Source of the DNA: Glaciecola siphonariae
Lineage (GTDB): Bacteria; Pseudomonadota; Gammaproteobacteria; Enterobacterales; Alteromonadaceae
Length of the DNA: 64,000 nucleotides
Assembly: GCF_042652645.1 (NCBI RefSeq)
Contig: NZ_JBHSGU010000002.1
Coordinates: forward strand, 1,860,001 to 1,924,000
Direction of reading: 5' to 3'
Shown here: positions 1 to 9,376 of the stretch, one piece after another
Numbering within the stretch: the first letter of the stretch is position 1
Layout of the letters: every line of letters begins with the position of its first letter
Made by a program: the position numbers and the translations under genes
The notes under the pieces: generated by a model
What the model was told of the DNA's origin: nothing
What the model saw: only the letters and a program-made list of their open reading frames with translations
Database searches by the model: none

Positions 1-1
1 C

Positions 2-1069
2 TGGGGCGGAGACGAGTTTGTGATGCTTGCCATGCATCGAAGTGAAGACAATGTTTCATCCTTAGTTGAAATGATTCAGCATGACATCTCAAAGCCCTTA
101 ATGGTTGCTGGCGTTTCCCTCAGCGTTGAATGCTCAATTGGTGTCTCTTGCTATCCTGACCATGCTCAATCGGTTAACAAGCTCATTCAATATGCCGACA
201 TGGCCATGTATGAAAACAAACGCGCGATTAAAAATACCGACCCCATCTTCAGAGAACATCTTTTACACAAACATGAGCGCCAACGATTTATAAAAATTGG
301 CTTGAACCAGGCAATTGAAAAACGCGAATTGCATCTGGCCTACCAACCGATTGTAGATACGCAAAATAGTGCCACCTGCGGTATTGAAGCGCTATTGCGT
401 TGGCAGCACGCAGACGAGCTTATATCTCCTGCTGAATTTATTCCCGTTGCAGAAAAGAGTGAGCTGATAGTTAAAATCGGCTTGTGGGTCTTGAAGCGTG
501 CTTGTGAAGAGTCTTTGCAATTATGTAAGCAAAATAAGCTCTATTTGTCGGTAAATATTTCTGCCATGCAGCTAAAACAAGCAGATTTTATTGATGATGT
601 TCGAAAAGTGTTAGCCCAAACACAGTTTCCTGCACAAAGCCTTCAGCTAGAAATAACAGAATCATTGATACTGGAAGAAAAAGACACAGTGGCAGAGGTA
701 ATATCAACGCTTAGGCAAACCGGTATTCGCATTGCCATCGACGATTTTGGTACAGGGTATTCGTCGTTGAAACAGCTACAAGATGTGCCTTTTGACGCCA
801 TCAAGATTGACCGCTCGTTCATCATTAACATGACCGAAAAGGACATTGCAATTTTAACCGCTGCAGATTTTATTGCCCGCCAGTTAAACGCAGCGACTAT
901 TGTTGAGGGCGTAGAAAGTATAGAGCAGCTTAACAGCCTTCGCTCGCTCGGCTTTAAGCAATATCAAGGGTATTATTTTGCCCGCCCAATGCCGGCCGAC
1001 GCATTGCCTGCATGGTTTGAGACACAGCTGAATCTTCCAAAAACAGCAAATGAAAAGGTCGACGTGTAA
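2..1069 (+). CDS. GGDEF-EAL c-di-GMP protein, 5'-truncated by window edge
   Basis: The reading frame is open from base 2, and the GGDEF signature is encoded at bases 5-19, so only the start of the gene is missing. After the remainder of the diguanylate cyclase domain comes a complete EAL domain with the residues of an active c-di-GMP phosphodiesterase: EALLRW, the Asn in SVNIS, the Glu in EITES, DDFGTGYSS, KIDRSF and the Glu in VEGVE, ending in QGYYFARPMP. It probably makes and/or degrades c-di-GMP in the cytoplasm. Sensor domains lie outside the window. A hairpin separates it from the convergent receptor gene. Which activity dominates cannot be told from sequence. Confidence 0.93.
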   Translation, partial: WGGDEFVMLAMHRSEDNVSSLVEMIQHDISKPLMVAGVSLSVECSIGVSCYPDHAQSVNKLIQYADMAMYENKRAIKNTDPIFREHLLHKHERQRFIKIGLNQAIEKRELHLAYQPIVDTQNSATCGIEALLRWQHADELISPAEFIPVAEKSELIVKIGLWVLKRACEESLQLCKQNKLYLSVNISAMQLKQADFIDDVRKVLAQTQFPAQSLQLEITESLILEEKDTVAEVISTLRQTGIRIAIDDFGTGYSSLKQLQDVPFDAIKIDRSFIINMTEKDIAILTAADFIARQLNAATIVEGVESIEQLNSLRSLGFKQYQGYYFARPMPADALPAWFETQLNLPKTANEKVDV

Positions 1070-1089
1070 TTGTTGAACTGTTCAATAAC

Positions 1090-1122
1090 AAAAATGCGCC
1101 TGCGATGATTCAAACAGGCGCT
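1090..1122 (-). terminator. Rho-independent terminator of the TonB receptor gene
   Basis: A 7-bp GC-rich stem (GCGCCTG at 1096-1102 with CAGGCGC at 1115-1121) is followed, reading the minus strand, by a T-rich run (ATTTTTG). It lies just past the stop codon of the receptor gene and may also end the convergent GGDEF-EAL transcript, though the T tract on that side is weak. Confidence 0.65.
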
Positions 1123-1147
1123 TTAAGGGGCTTGGGAGCACTATTGA

Positions 1148-3904
1148 CTAAAAGTCTCTCGAATAACTCAAGCTAAATGAAATACCTTCTTCCTCAAACA
1201 ACAAATCAAGACCTTCTTGAGTGATTTGCTTATCTTGATTGAGCAGGTTCTTCACACTGAATTTAATTGATGAATTAAAATCAGGGAAGTAGGTATAAAT
1301 CATATCAACAGAGTGAAAGGTTTCTTCTTCAGCGTCTTGGTTACCGCGCGTGCCAGGCACAATAATGCGTGGACCAAAAGCGTTATACACCAAGGTTGCA
1401 CTATGCTCGCCATTGTCTGAATCGTAACCAAGCTGCAGATTGGCAACCCATTCGGAGTGACCGACTAAGCGACGTTGGTTGTTAGTCACAATGTTTGATG
1501 CGCTAGTGGCGTTTAGAGCATCAAGCACCTGACGCTCAAACAATGAAATTTCATCGTCATCAACCGCACCTAAGGTCACTTCTGAGTCAGACAAAGTTAA
1601 GTTGCCGCTTACATAAAAGTTAGAAAAATTGTCGCCTAAGAAAAGAAGGTCTTGCAAAAACTCCATTTCTATTCCGTACAACTCACCCGACTCACCGTTA
1701 GCGGTTAATAGGTTCGGTGCAGCGCCGCCCACTGTGCCTAGCTCAACAAGTTCGATGGGCGTTTCAATGTCTTTATAAAATACAGCCACTGACAGGTTGT
1801 TGCCGTTGGCCATATACCATTCCCAGCGAAAATCAAAATTATCTAATTTTGAGCTTTGCAAAAGAGGCGAGCCTCGAACTAAAAATTCCGTCAATGGATC
1901 TATAAAGAAAGTCGTGCTGATATCACGTAAGTCGGGGCGAATGGCCGTCTGACTTACATTTAATCTGAACTGCATTTCTTCGCTCATCAAATAGGTAAGC
2001 GCTAAAGAAGGAAAGAAATCATCTTCTTGAAACGCAATATCTCTGATTTCTTCACCTTCAACGGAAAAGGTGTTGGCATGCGCGCTAAAAGGCACGGATA
2101 TCTGACGAAAATCCTCCCAACGAACGCCGCCGCTTACTCGCCAAAGATTATTAATGAACGCATCGGCCATTATATAGTAAGCGTCAATTTTTGTGCCGGC
2201 CGCGTATTTATCACCATCAGCAACACCAGACTCTAAGATACCTGAGCCGGTAGCACTATTGTAAAAATCATCGTTTTGGAGGTTTTCAGGCGAAAATATT
2301 TCGTTAACTCGATTGCCGAAGGTAAAGTCATCGGCAATTGCACGGTGGGGAACCGTTATCGAGATATTGTCAGCAGTACGGGCTTTTTCAAAAAAGTCTC
2401 CGCCCACTTTAAATTCAAGCTCTAAATCTTTCAGATATAAGGGATAGCCAAAGTTCCAACCCAAAGAATCAGAAACATCGCGAAGCGTTTGAAAGTCTCT
2501 TTGCACCGCGGTAGCAGAAACGTCCTGCAACTGCTGGCTTTCAAGTACGCCATTTTCAAAATTTAGCTGGTACACCAAATCTAAACTACCCGGCTGCTGA
2601 CGGCGCGCGCGGCTGGTTCCGTAGTACCAGTCAAAATAGGTATTTTCTAGCTGCGGAAAGTTATGCGTGCCTTTGATTTGATTTGAGTTCATTCGGCGCT
2701 CTTCAAAGAGCATATCGATACGGCTGAGCTCTGTCGTACCAAAGATGGTCTCGTTAACGTCCACGAAATCGCGCACCCGAACCCGATCGCGCATGTCGTG
2801 CAACAAAACATTCGTGATATCAATGCGGTGGTTGTTGTTGTATTTGTACCCAACGTTGAACATCCCGCTCCAGTTCACGTTTTGTTCGGTAGAGATGCCA
2901 TCAAAGCTTTGCGCAAAACATTTACCGTTATTTACATTTTCAGGCGCTAGGTCGCTACATCCTACCGTGCCTAAATTAGTGCCGTTAAATTGCTCTTCAA
3001 CCTTCCAGCTGTTGTCATATGACAAAGTCGATAAAAAGCCAATTTCGCTCTCACCGCTTAAGGCATAAACATCGCCAAGCGTAACACCTAGGCCAAAGTC
3101 AGGGCCAACGCTTTTTTCATCCGGACCAATATCCCAGTACATTGAACTTAACAGGGCTTTACGTTCGTTAAGTGTCAAAGGGAAGCGACCGCTACCTTCA
3201 ATGCCGTCATCAGACTGTGCTGTTTCTAAGTTATTGTAGATAATACTGGGCAGCGCTCTGGTGCCGTCATCACGACCAGACCAGTCTTGCCCACCACCGC
3301 TATAGAAGAAACCGTCGTCGCTGTTGTTGGTATTGCTACCGATACTGCCCGAAAGTTTAAATACGAAGTCGTCAGGGATAGTTTTGGTACGGATATTTAC
3401 GTTACCACCACCGAAATGCGCTGGCATATCAGGAGAGAAAGATTTTTGTACGCTCAGACTCTCGATAATATCGGCTGGGAATAAATCCAAAGGCACAACT
3501 GAGCGAGTAGGGTCTGGCGATGGCACACCCATGCCATTAAGCTGAGTGCTTGAGTAACGTTCACCCAAGCCACGTACGTAAATAAATTTACCGTCTACTA
3601 AGGTAAGACCCGTTACACGTCTTAAGGCGCCTGCAGCATCAGAATCGCCAGTACGCGATATTTGATCTGCGCCGAGTATGTCTGCAACAAAGGCCTGATT
3701 TTGGCGCTCTTGTAATACTGCGGTAGCACTTCCTTTGAGGCGAGTACCCGTGGTCACCACTTCTTCAATGGCTTCATCTTCGTCAGACTGAGCATAAGCA
3801 GGTGCTAATACTGCGCTTGTCATCAATGAAGACAAAATAGCTAAATGAAGCAGTGACTTCTTTGTGCTGGTTTGAGGCAACAAGGTGCGTGAATTAAAAC
3901 CCAT
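1148..3904 (-). CDS. TonB-dependent outer-membrane receptor (probable Pho regulon)
   Basis: About 918 residues from the chosen start. An N-terminal signal peptide ends near APAYA and is followed by an acidic TonB-box region (EEVVTTG), a plug domain with the RGLGERYSSTQLNG motif, and a long beta-barrel ending in a terminal Phe, as usual for outer-membrane barrels. Such receptors take up substrates across the outer membrane using TonB energy. The substrate is not identifiable. Its place behind a Pho-box-preceded lipoprotein and the phoB-phoR-pstS-like genes suggests a phosphorus compound, which is inference. I prefer the ATG at 3904 because GGAG lies upstream and the signal peptide follows; GTG/ATG starts at 3943 and 3934 are possible. 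Confidence 0.88.
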   Translation of the reverse strand: MGFNSRTLLPQTSTKKSLLHLAILSSLMTSAVLAPAYAQSDEDEAIEEVVTTGTRLKGSATAVLQERQNQAFVADILGADQISRTGDSDAAGALRRVTGLTLVDGKFIYVRGLGERYSSTQLNGMGVPSPDPTRSVVPLDLFPADIIESLSVQKSFSPDMPAHFGGGNVNIRTKTIPDDFVFKLSGSIGSNTNNSDDGFFYSGGGQDWSGRDDGTRALPSIIYNNLETAQSDDGIEGSGRFPLTLNERKALLSSMYWDIGPDEKSVGPDFGLGVTLGDVYALSGESEIGFLSTLSYDNSWKVEEQFNGTNLGTVGCSDLAPENVNNGKCFAQSFDGISTEQNVNWSGMFNVGYKYNNNHRIDITNVLLHDMRDRVRVRDFVDVNETIFGTTELSRIDMLFEERRMNSNQIKGTHNFPQLENTYFDWYYGTSRARRQQPGSLDLVYQLNFENGVLESQQLQDVSATAVQRDFQTLRDVSDSLGWNFGYPLYLKDLELEFKVGGDFFEKARTADNISITVPHRAIADDFTFGNRVNEIFSPENLQNDDFYNSATGSGILESGVADGDKYAAGTKIDAYYIMADAFINNLWRVSGGVRWEDFRQISVPFSAHANTFSVEGEEIRDIAFQEDDFFPSLALTYLMSEEMQFRLNVSQTAIRPDLRDISTTFFIDPLTEFLVRGSPLLQSSKLDNFDFRWEWYMANGNNLSVAVFYKDIETPIELVELGTVGGAAPNLLTANGESGELYGIEMEFLQDLLFLGDNFSNFYVSGNLTLSDSEVTLGAVDDDEISLFERQVLDALNATSASNIVTNNQRRLVGHSEWVANLQLGYDSDNGEHSATLVYNAFGPRIIVPGTRGNQDAEEETFHSVDMIYTYFPDFNSSIKFSVKNLLNQDKQITQEGLDLLFEEEGISFSLSYSRDF

Positions 3905-3962
3905 GTTTTTAAAACTCCATTGTGCGCGATACATCGCTTGCACACATCTTTAGTTAAAACCA

Positions 3963-3997
3963 TTAAGGGCCCTCTTACTGTTTCAAGGGGCCCTTAA
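3963..3997 (-). terminator. Intergenic hairpin between lipoprotein and receptor genes
   Basis: A perfect 10-bp inverted repeat (TTAAGGGCCC at 3963-3972 and GGGCCCTTAA at 3988-3997) with a 15-nt loop lies between the lipoprotein stop and the receptor start. The T run that follows on the minus strand is short (TTTT), so it may be an attenuator or an mRNA-stabilising stem rather than a full terminator. Confidence 0.5.
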
Positions 3998-4035
3998 CTT
4001 AACCTGCTGTTTACTAACAATTAATCAAGGTTCGA

Positions 4036-7000
4036 TTAATCGTTAAGCCCAACACTTACCCAACCTTGCGTCCAATCGTTGTTCGCATCCATGGCACCGA
4101 TGTAGTCAACGCTGTCGAAGAAAGCATCTACTGCAGAAGGGTCAGCACCTGCACCAAGTAGCAAAGAATTAGCCGCAGGCTGATAACCGTTTGCCGCTAA
4201 ACCAAGCTCGCCAGGAGCAACTGTCGCGTTAGTCGCGTCACCGTTGAAGAAATTTGCACTAAAGTCGCTGTCAAAATTCTCTTCGCCACAGGCAATCACA
4301 GAGTTTTGTATAAACAGAGTACCTGCTGTCGCGTTAGCTTGTGCTTCGTCGCCGTTTACGCGTAAGCAGTTTTCATAACCAGTAGGTCCTGTTACCGCAA
4401 AGTTCCAAAGCGAGCCTGCTGTGCCAGCACGTAAGCGCACACCGTTTGCACCCGCTTCGCCGATTACAGTCACGTTAGCAATGCTTGGATTGGTAAGTGG
4501 CGTTGCCGCTGCGTCAAATTCGCTGTTGTCTGCTTCAAAGGCGTTGTCGCCAGTGTCATCTTGCTTAATTAAGACAAACTGCGCATTACCCGTCCAACCA
4601 AATGACCAGTCGAAAGAGTCATCACCAATAGCGGTTAACACAACGTGCTTCACATTTACGGTACCGCCAAAGAACTCAATGCCGTCATCTAGGTTTTGGT
4701 GAACGTGAATGTAGTCGACTACTGTACCTGAGCCCACGCCAGCAAACGAAATTCCGTTTAGCTCATCGCCGTTACCTAAGGTACGACCGGCGTGTTTGAC
4801 CACTACGTAGTTAAGCGTACCCGAATCGTCATTAGGCATGTTGCCACCGAACTGACCAGCATCGCCTTCGGCGCTTACGCCACAGTTATTTAACTCGTTT
4901 TCTGTGGTTTCACCCACCTGGTCACCGCAAGAGTTTGCAGGAGCGCGGCCTAACAGCACCAAGCCGCCCCACTGACCTTGCGCAGTTTCTTCGCCAGTCA
5001 CATCTTGCACTGAAGTCATAACAATTGGCGCATCCGCTGTGCCTAATGCTTCAATTTTAGAACCGCGACGTACCACTAAGAAGTCTTCACCTTCTTGTCC
5101 AAAAAGCGTAGTGCCTTCTTGAATGTACAAAATCGCAGAATCTTCATTATCACCGCCCACTGCTGTGCGACCGTTTAACACCCAGTGTGCATCGTTGGTC
5201 AAGGTAACGTTTGCTGTAAAGGTTGTGTCTGCACCAAGCTGATAAACAGGCTTGTCGGTAATAGCAGGGAAGCTAGATGACACATCTGTCGCAAGGCCTT
5301 GGTCTAATGCGTTTTGCACACCAGTAGGGAAGCCACCAGCCAAACCAAATGCCCAACCTGCAGCCCAGTCGTTTTCGCCATCAAATGCACCGATGTAGTC
5401 AGTTGCAACAAAGTAGCTGTTGTCTTCTGATAAATCTGCGCCTGCACCTAGCAGTGGAGAGCTCGCCTCTGGCGTTCTGCCATCTGATGCAAGGTTTAAG
5501 TCGCTTAAAGAAGCAAACACACGGTTAGTTGCTTCGCCGGTAAAGGTTTGCTCTGCAAAACTGTCACCAAAGTTCGCATCTTGCTCACATGCAATCACTG
5601 AGTGAGTGATGCTAAGGCTACCCGCTGAAACGTTTGCTTGCGCTTCGTCACCGTTAATACGTAAGCAGTTTGAATAGCCTTCAGGCCCTGTAATAACGAA
5701 GTTTTTCAAAGTACCTGCCGTACCAGCGCGTAATCTTACGCCGTTTGTATTAGCTGCACCTTGAATCGTGACGTTAGCCACAGTTGGATTGGTAAGCGGT
5801 GTTGCGGCTGCATCAAACTCACTATTGTCAGATTCAAAGGCGTTATCGCCTTCAGCATCGCTTTGTACGATATATACAAACTGTGCATTACCTGTCCAAC
5901 CAAATGACCAATCAAAAGAGTCATCACCAATATCTGTGAGCACCACGTGACGAACGTTTACTGTGCCGCCAAAGAATTCGATGCCGTCATCAAGATTTTG
6001 ATGCACTTGGATGTAGTTGACATTTGTGCCAGAGCCCACACCGGCAAATGAAATACCGTTGAGCTCGTCACCGTTACCTAAGGTACGGCCTGCATGCTTA
6101 ACAATCACATAGTTAAGCGTACCAGAGTTATCTTCTGGGTCGGTGCCGCCAAACTGACCGGCATCACCTTCTGCGCTTACGCCGCAGTTTGCAAGTTCGT
6201 CAGCGGTCGTTTCACCCACTTGGTCACCACATGAGTTCGCAGGAGCACGGCCAAGCAATACTAAACCACCCCACTGGCCAATATCGGTTTCTTCACCGGT
6301 CACGTCTTGTACAGACGTCATGGTGATAGGCGCTGTTGCGGTGCCAAGTGCTTCAATGCGTGAACCACGGCGAGCAACTAAGAAATCTTCACCTTCTTCA
6401 CCAAAAATAGTGGTGCCGGCTTGAATGAACAATACTGCGCTATCTTCGTTGTCACCGCCTACCGCTGTGCGTCCATCTAAGACCCAATGTGCATCATTAG
6501 TGAAGGTCACGTCGGCAGTGAACGTCGTATCTGCGCTTAAGCGATAAACAGGCTTGTCGGTAATCGTCGGGAATTCGTTAGAAACGTCTACCGCTAAACC
6601 TTGCTCCAATGCATTTGACACATCAGACGGGAAACCGCCATTTACGCCAACCGTCCAACCTGCCATCCAGTTGGTTTGACCGTCAAAGGCACCTACGTAG
6701 TTAGCAGCATCAAAGCTGGTACGAATGTCGCGTGGGTTAGTACCGCTTGTGAGCAACACTGAGCCTGCTTCTGGGCTATAGCCATTGGCAGATAAACCTA
6801 AAGCGTTTTGTGCGAGCACTTGGTTGCTTGCTTGACCTAAGAACCAGCTTTCAGTCGTGCCGCTACCAATCGCTTGGCTGTTAAAGTTATCGCTTGGGTC
6901 TTCACAGGCAATGATTGAGCCTGTCATGGTCAATTCGCCGCTAGCTGCGTTGGCCGCAGACTCATCGCCATTTACGCGCAAGCAATTGTCATAGCCAGCG

Positions 7001-8124
7001 GGGCCAGTAACTAACACGTTAGTAAGGTTGCCCGCTGTACCAGCGCGTAAGCGTACGCCGTTGGTGTCGTCGGCACCTACAATTGTCACGTTTGCAATAG
7101 CAGGTTTGGTAAGTGGACGAGCAGAGGCGTCAAATTCACTGTTGTCAGCTTCGATGGCGTTATCGCCTTCACCCGCTGCTTGTTGAATATATACATATTG
7201 CGCTTTACCGGTCCAACCAAAAGACCAATCTAAGCTGTCATCACCGATGTCGGTTAACACTACGTATTTCACATCTACCGTACCGCCAAAAAACTCGATA
7301 CCGTCGTCAAGATTTTGGTGAACCTGAATGTACTCAACCGTCGTGTCTGAACCAACACCTGCAAATGAAATACCGTTTAGCTCGTCACCGTTACCCAAGG
7401 TACGGCCAGCATGCTTAACAACCACATAACGTAAAATACCTGAGTTGTCGTCTTCAACGGTGCCACCAAACTGTCCAGCGTCACCTTCAGCGCTCACGCC
7501 GCAGTTATCTAACTCTGCCGCGGTCGTATCGCCAACTTGGTCACCACATGAGTTTGCCGGAGCGCGGCCTAGCAGAACAATCCCACCCCATTGGCCAATG
7601 CCGGTTTCTTCACCGGTTACATCTTGTACTGACGTAAATACAATAGGAGCCGCTGCGGTGCCGTCAGCTTCTATTTGTGAGCCGCGGCGCACTACTAAGA
7701 AGTCTTCGCCTTCTTCACCAAAAATGGTGGTGCCTTCGTCAATAAAGAGCACGGCAGAATTTTCGTTGTCTCCGCCTACTGCCGTACGACCGTTTAATAC
7801 CCAGTGTGCATCATTGGTAAGCACGACGTCTTCGGTAAAGGTGGTGTTTTCTGACAAGCGATAAACAGGTTTGTCGGTAATTTGAGGGAACTCAGATGAA
7901 ACATCCGTCGCTAAACCTTGGTCAAGCGCAGAGGTAGGACCGTCTGGCGTTGTGGGCGGCTGCGTCGGTGGTGGAGTCACTGGCGGCGGCGTAACTGGCG
8001 GCGGATTATTTACCACGGTGCTGTTATCAACATCACCTTCTGAAATATTGATATCTCCACCGCATGCTGCTAACAATACCGCTGCCGCGAGCGTAGAGGA
8101 TTTAAACAATCCATTTAGTTTCAT
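4036..8124 (-). CDS. Giant lipoprotein with three tandem ~430-aa repeats
   Basis: About 1362 residues. A lipoprotein signal peptide (LLAACGG) is followed by a Pro/Thr-rich linker (PPPVTPPP) and three consecutive homologous units of about 439, 434 and 423 residues. The units begin at window bases 7926, 6609 and 5307. Each opens with a DQGLA/EQGLA-like segment and contains ITDKPVY, NDAHWVL, GQWGG, AGRTLGNGDELNGISFAG, DDGIEFFGGTV and DWSFGWTG, plus conserved Cys residues. The glycine-rich, short-strand pattern suggests a parallel beta-helix on the cell surface. The start at 8124 is set by GGAG seven bases upstream. A Pho box lies 62 bp upstream, and a TonB receptor follows. Function is unknown; a surface binding or hydrolytic partner of the receptor is a plausible guess. 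Confidence 0.85.
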   Translation of the reverse strand: MKLNGLFKSSTLAAAVLLAACGGDINISEGDVDNSTVVNNPPPVTPPPVTPPPTQPPTTPDGPTSALDQGLATDVSSEFPQITDKPVYRLSENTTFTEDVVLTNDAHWVLNGRTAVGGDNENSAVLFIDEGTTIFGEEGEDFLVVRRGSQIEADGTAAAPIVFTSVQDVTGEETGIGQWGGIVLLGRAPANSCGDQVGDTTAAELDNCGVSAEGDAGQFGGTVEDDNSGILRYVVVKHAGRTLGNGDELNGISFAGVGSDTTVEYIQVHQNLDDGIEFFGGTVDVKYVVLTDIGDDSLDWSFGWTGKAQYVYIQQAAGEGDNAIEADNSEFDASARPLTKPAIANVTIVGADDTNGVRLRAGTAGNLTNVLVTGPAGYDNCLRVNGDESAANAASGELTMTGSIIACEDPSDNFNSQAIGSGTTESWFLGQASNQVLAQNALGLSANGYSPEAGSVLLTSGTNPRDIRTSFDAANYVGAFDGQTNWMAGWTVGVNGGFPSDVSNALEQGLAVDVSNEFPTITDKPVYRLSADTTFTADVTFTNDAHWVLDGRTAVGGDNEDSAVLFIQAGTTIFGEEGEDFLVARRGSRIEALGTATAPITMTSVQDVTGEETDIGQWGGLVLLGRAPANSCGDQVGETTADELANCGVSAEGDAGQFGGTDPEDNSGTLNYVIVKHAGRTLGNGDELNGISFAGVGSGTNVNYIQVHQNLDDGIEFFGGTVNVRHVVLTDIGDDSFDWSFGWTGNAQFVYIVQSDAEGDNAFESDNSEFDAAATPLTNPTVANVTIQGAANTNGVRLRAGTAGTLKNFVITGPEGYSNCLRINGDEAQANVSAGSLSITHSVIACEQDANFGDSFAEQTFTGEATNRVFASLSDLNLASDGRTPEASSPLLGAGADLSEDNSYFVATDYIGAFDGENDWAAGWAFGLAGGFPTGVQNALDQGLATDVSSSFPAITDKPVYQLGADTTFTANVTLTNDAHWVLNGRTAVGGDNEDSAILYIQEGTTLFGQEGEDFLVVRRGSKIEALGTADAPIVMTSVQDVTGEETAQGQWGGLVLLGRAPANSCGDQVGETTENELNNCGVSAEGDAGQFGGNMPNDDSGTLNYVVVKHAGRTLGNGDELNGISFAGVGSGTVVDYIHVHQNLDDGIEFFGGTVNVKHVVLTAIGDDSFDWSFGWTGNAQFVLIKQDDTGDNAFEADNSEFDAAATPLTNPSIANVTVIGEAGANGVRLRAGTAGSLWNFAVTGPTGYENCLRVNGDEAQANATAGTLFIQNSVIACGEENFDSDFSANFFNGDATNATVAPGELGLAANGYQPAANSLLLGAGADPSAVDAFFDSVDYIGAMDANNDWTQGWVSVGLND
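5307..7926 (-). repeat. In-gene tandem repeat units 1 and 2 (unit 3 continues to 4036)
   Basis: Unit 1 spans about 7926-6610, unit 2 about 6609-5308, and unit 3 about 5307-4036. The translated units share long identical blocks, including the SCGDQVG, GVSAEGDAGQFGG and NLDDGIEFFGGTV stretches. This points to intragenic triplication followed by divergence. The units can still be told apart in their linker segments and in the N-terminal Asp/Glu. Confidence 0.9.
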
Positions 8125-8185
8125 TCGAGTTCTCCAAGAGTATGAGTATCTGTTCAATAAACGCGAATGAGATTAACTTAGGAAG

Positions 8186-8203
8186 GTGACAGAATTGTTA
8201 CAG
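8186..8203 (-). promoter_or_regulatory. Pho box upstream of the triple-repeat lipoprotein
   Basis: On the minus strand the site reads CTGTAAC-AATT-CTGTCAC, which is two 7-bp PhoB half-sites separated by 4 bp. It matches the E. coli Pho box layout (CTGTCAT N4 CTGTCAC) with two changes in the first half-site and none in the second. It lies 62 bp upstream of the lipoprotein ATG, in the gap after the pstS-like gene, so the lipoprotein probably has its own PhoB-activated promoter. Confidence 0.8.
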
Positions 8204-8259
8204 GTGCACTTTGTCACAAAAGTTTAATAAATGATAAGATATTGATTTTTAATGCGTTT

Positions 8260-9375
8260 TTAGTTTTTGATTAACAAGTTACGCTGCCGCTCCAGTAACC
8301 TTCCGGTGACGGGGTAATAATTGCTTTGTTCAACAATTTTTTGTCCTTGCTCAGACAGAATAAAATTTAAAAAGGTCTTTTCAAGTGTGGGCAATGGCTC
8401 ACCGGGCGGCTTATTAACAACAATGTATAAATATCGTGTAAAGGGATAGCGCTCAGCAATAATATTTTCAGCATTAGGCGCATAATATTGGCCTTCAGAG
8501 TTGCCAATCGCAACCGCTTTTACGTCGGTATTACCATGACCTAATGCCGCATACCCCATGCCCCCAATACTCGAGGCTACCGACTGCACCACTGAAGAGG
8601 AGCTAGGCATTTCGTTGACTCGCTTATCGTAATCCCCATCGCAAAGTGCCAAATGCTTGAACAAATCGTAGGTCCCTGATGCTGAATTACGACCAAACAA
8701 CTCTATGCGACGGGTGTCACCAAACTTACCTATTCCCAACTGTTGCCATCGACTAAGAGGAGATGGCGAGCCACAAAATCGGGTCATCGAAAATATCGCA
8801 TCGATTTGCGCCAATGAAAGTCGACTCAGCGGATTATTCTTTTCCACATAAAGGGCCATCGCGTCTATTGCTACAATTAGGCTGGTTGGCGGATAGCCAT
8901 ATTTGCGTGTAAAACGCTGAATTTCGTTTGGCGTGAGGGCGCGCGACATGGGCCCAATACTAGCGGTGCCTTGAGTAAGGGCCTGAGATGCAGTTGCCGA
9001 ACCCGACGCTTGAATTTGAAATTTCACATGAGGGTATAGCGTTTGAAACTGCTCTGCCCAAAGCGATATCAGCGTCGCGAGCGTGTCAGACCCAATAGAC
9101 GTTATCGAGCCATATACACCGGGAGTGGAATGATAGGGATAGATCTTCAAAGGCTCACTCGGCGCTTCAATACCAAGCGGTATGCGCACCTCATCATCTG
9201 ATTGCGATTCGCCGCTGATTTGCCCAGCATAAACATGCACAGGCGCTATCAACATAAGCGCAAACACAAGCCGCGATGCAGCAAAAGCGGCAATACTGGC
9301 TGCGGTTTGACGTTTTTTGCTATCACGCCCTTGGTGTTGACGCTCATTGGTTTGACGCTTAAAAAACACTTTCAC
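8260..9375 (-). CDS. PstS-like periplasmic phosphate-binding protein
   Basis: 371 residues from a GTG start one base after the phoR stop codon, so translation is probably coupled to phoR. An unusually long basic N-terminus leads into a hydrophobic signal sequence ending near VYAG. The body carries the PstS fold signatures: GSDTL, an ASGSATASQAL phosphate loop, GPMSRALTPNE, RNSASGTYDLFK and SIGGMGYAAL. The family binds inorganic phosphate for the PstCAB transporter, but no pstC, pstA or pstB is in the window. It may therefore serve a distant transporter, act as a sensor, or work with the receptor downstream. A similar phoB-phoR-binding-protein-outer-membrane-protein grouping is known in Shewanella. 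Confidence 0.88.
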   Translation of the reverse strand: MKVFFKRQTNERQHQGRDSKKRQTAASIAAFAASRLVFALMLIAPVHVYAGQISGESQSDDEVRIPLGIEAPSEPLKIYPYHSTPGVYGSITSIGSDTLATLISLWAEQFQTLYPHVKFQIQASGSATASQALTQGTASIGPMSRALTPNEIQRFTRKYGYPPTSLIVAIDAMALYVEKNNPLSRLSLAQIDAIFSMTRFCGSPSPLSRWQQLGIGKFGDTRRIELFGRNSASGTYDLFKHLALCDGDYDKRVNEMPSSSSVVQSVASSIGGMGYAALGHGNTDVKAVAIGNSEGQYYAPNAENIIAERYPFTRYLYIVVNKPPGEPLPTLEKTFLNFILSEQGQKIVEQSNYYPVTGRLLERQRNLLIKN

Positions 9376-9376
9376 A

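Noticed and set aside
7113..7864. Plus-strand frames opposite the repeat lipoprotein
   Set aside because: They recur at equivalent places in the three units, which is expected from the repeated opposite strand, and show no start sites or domains.
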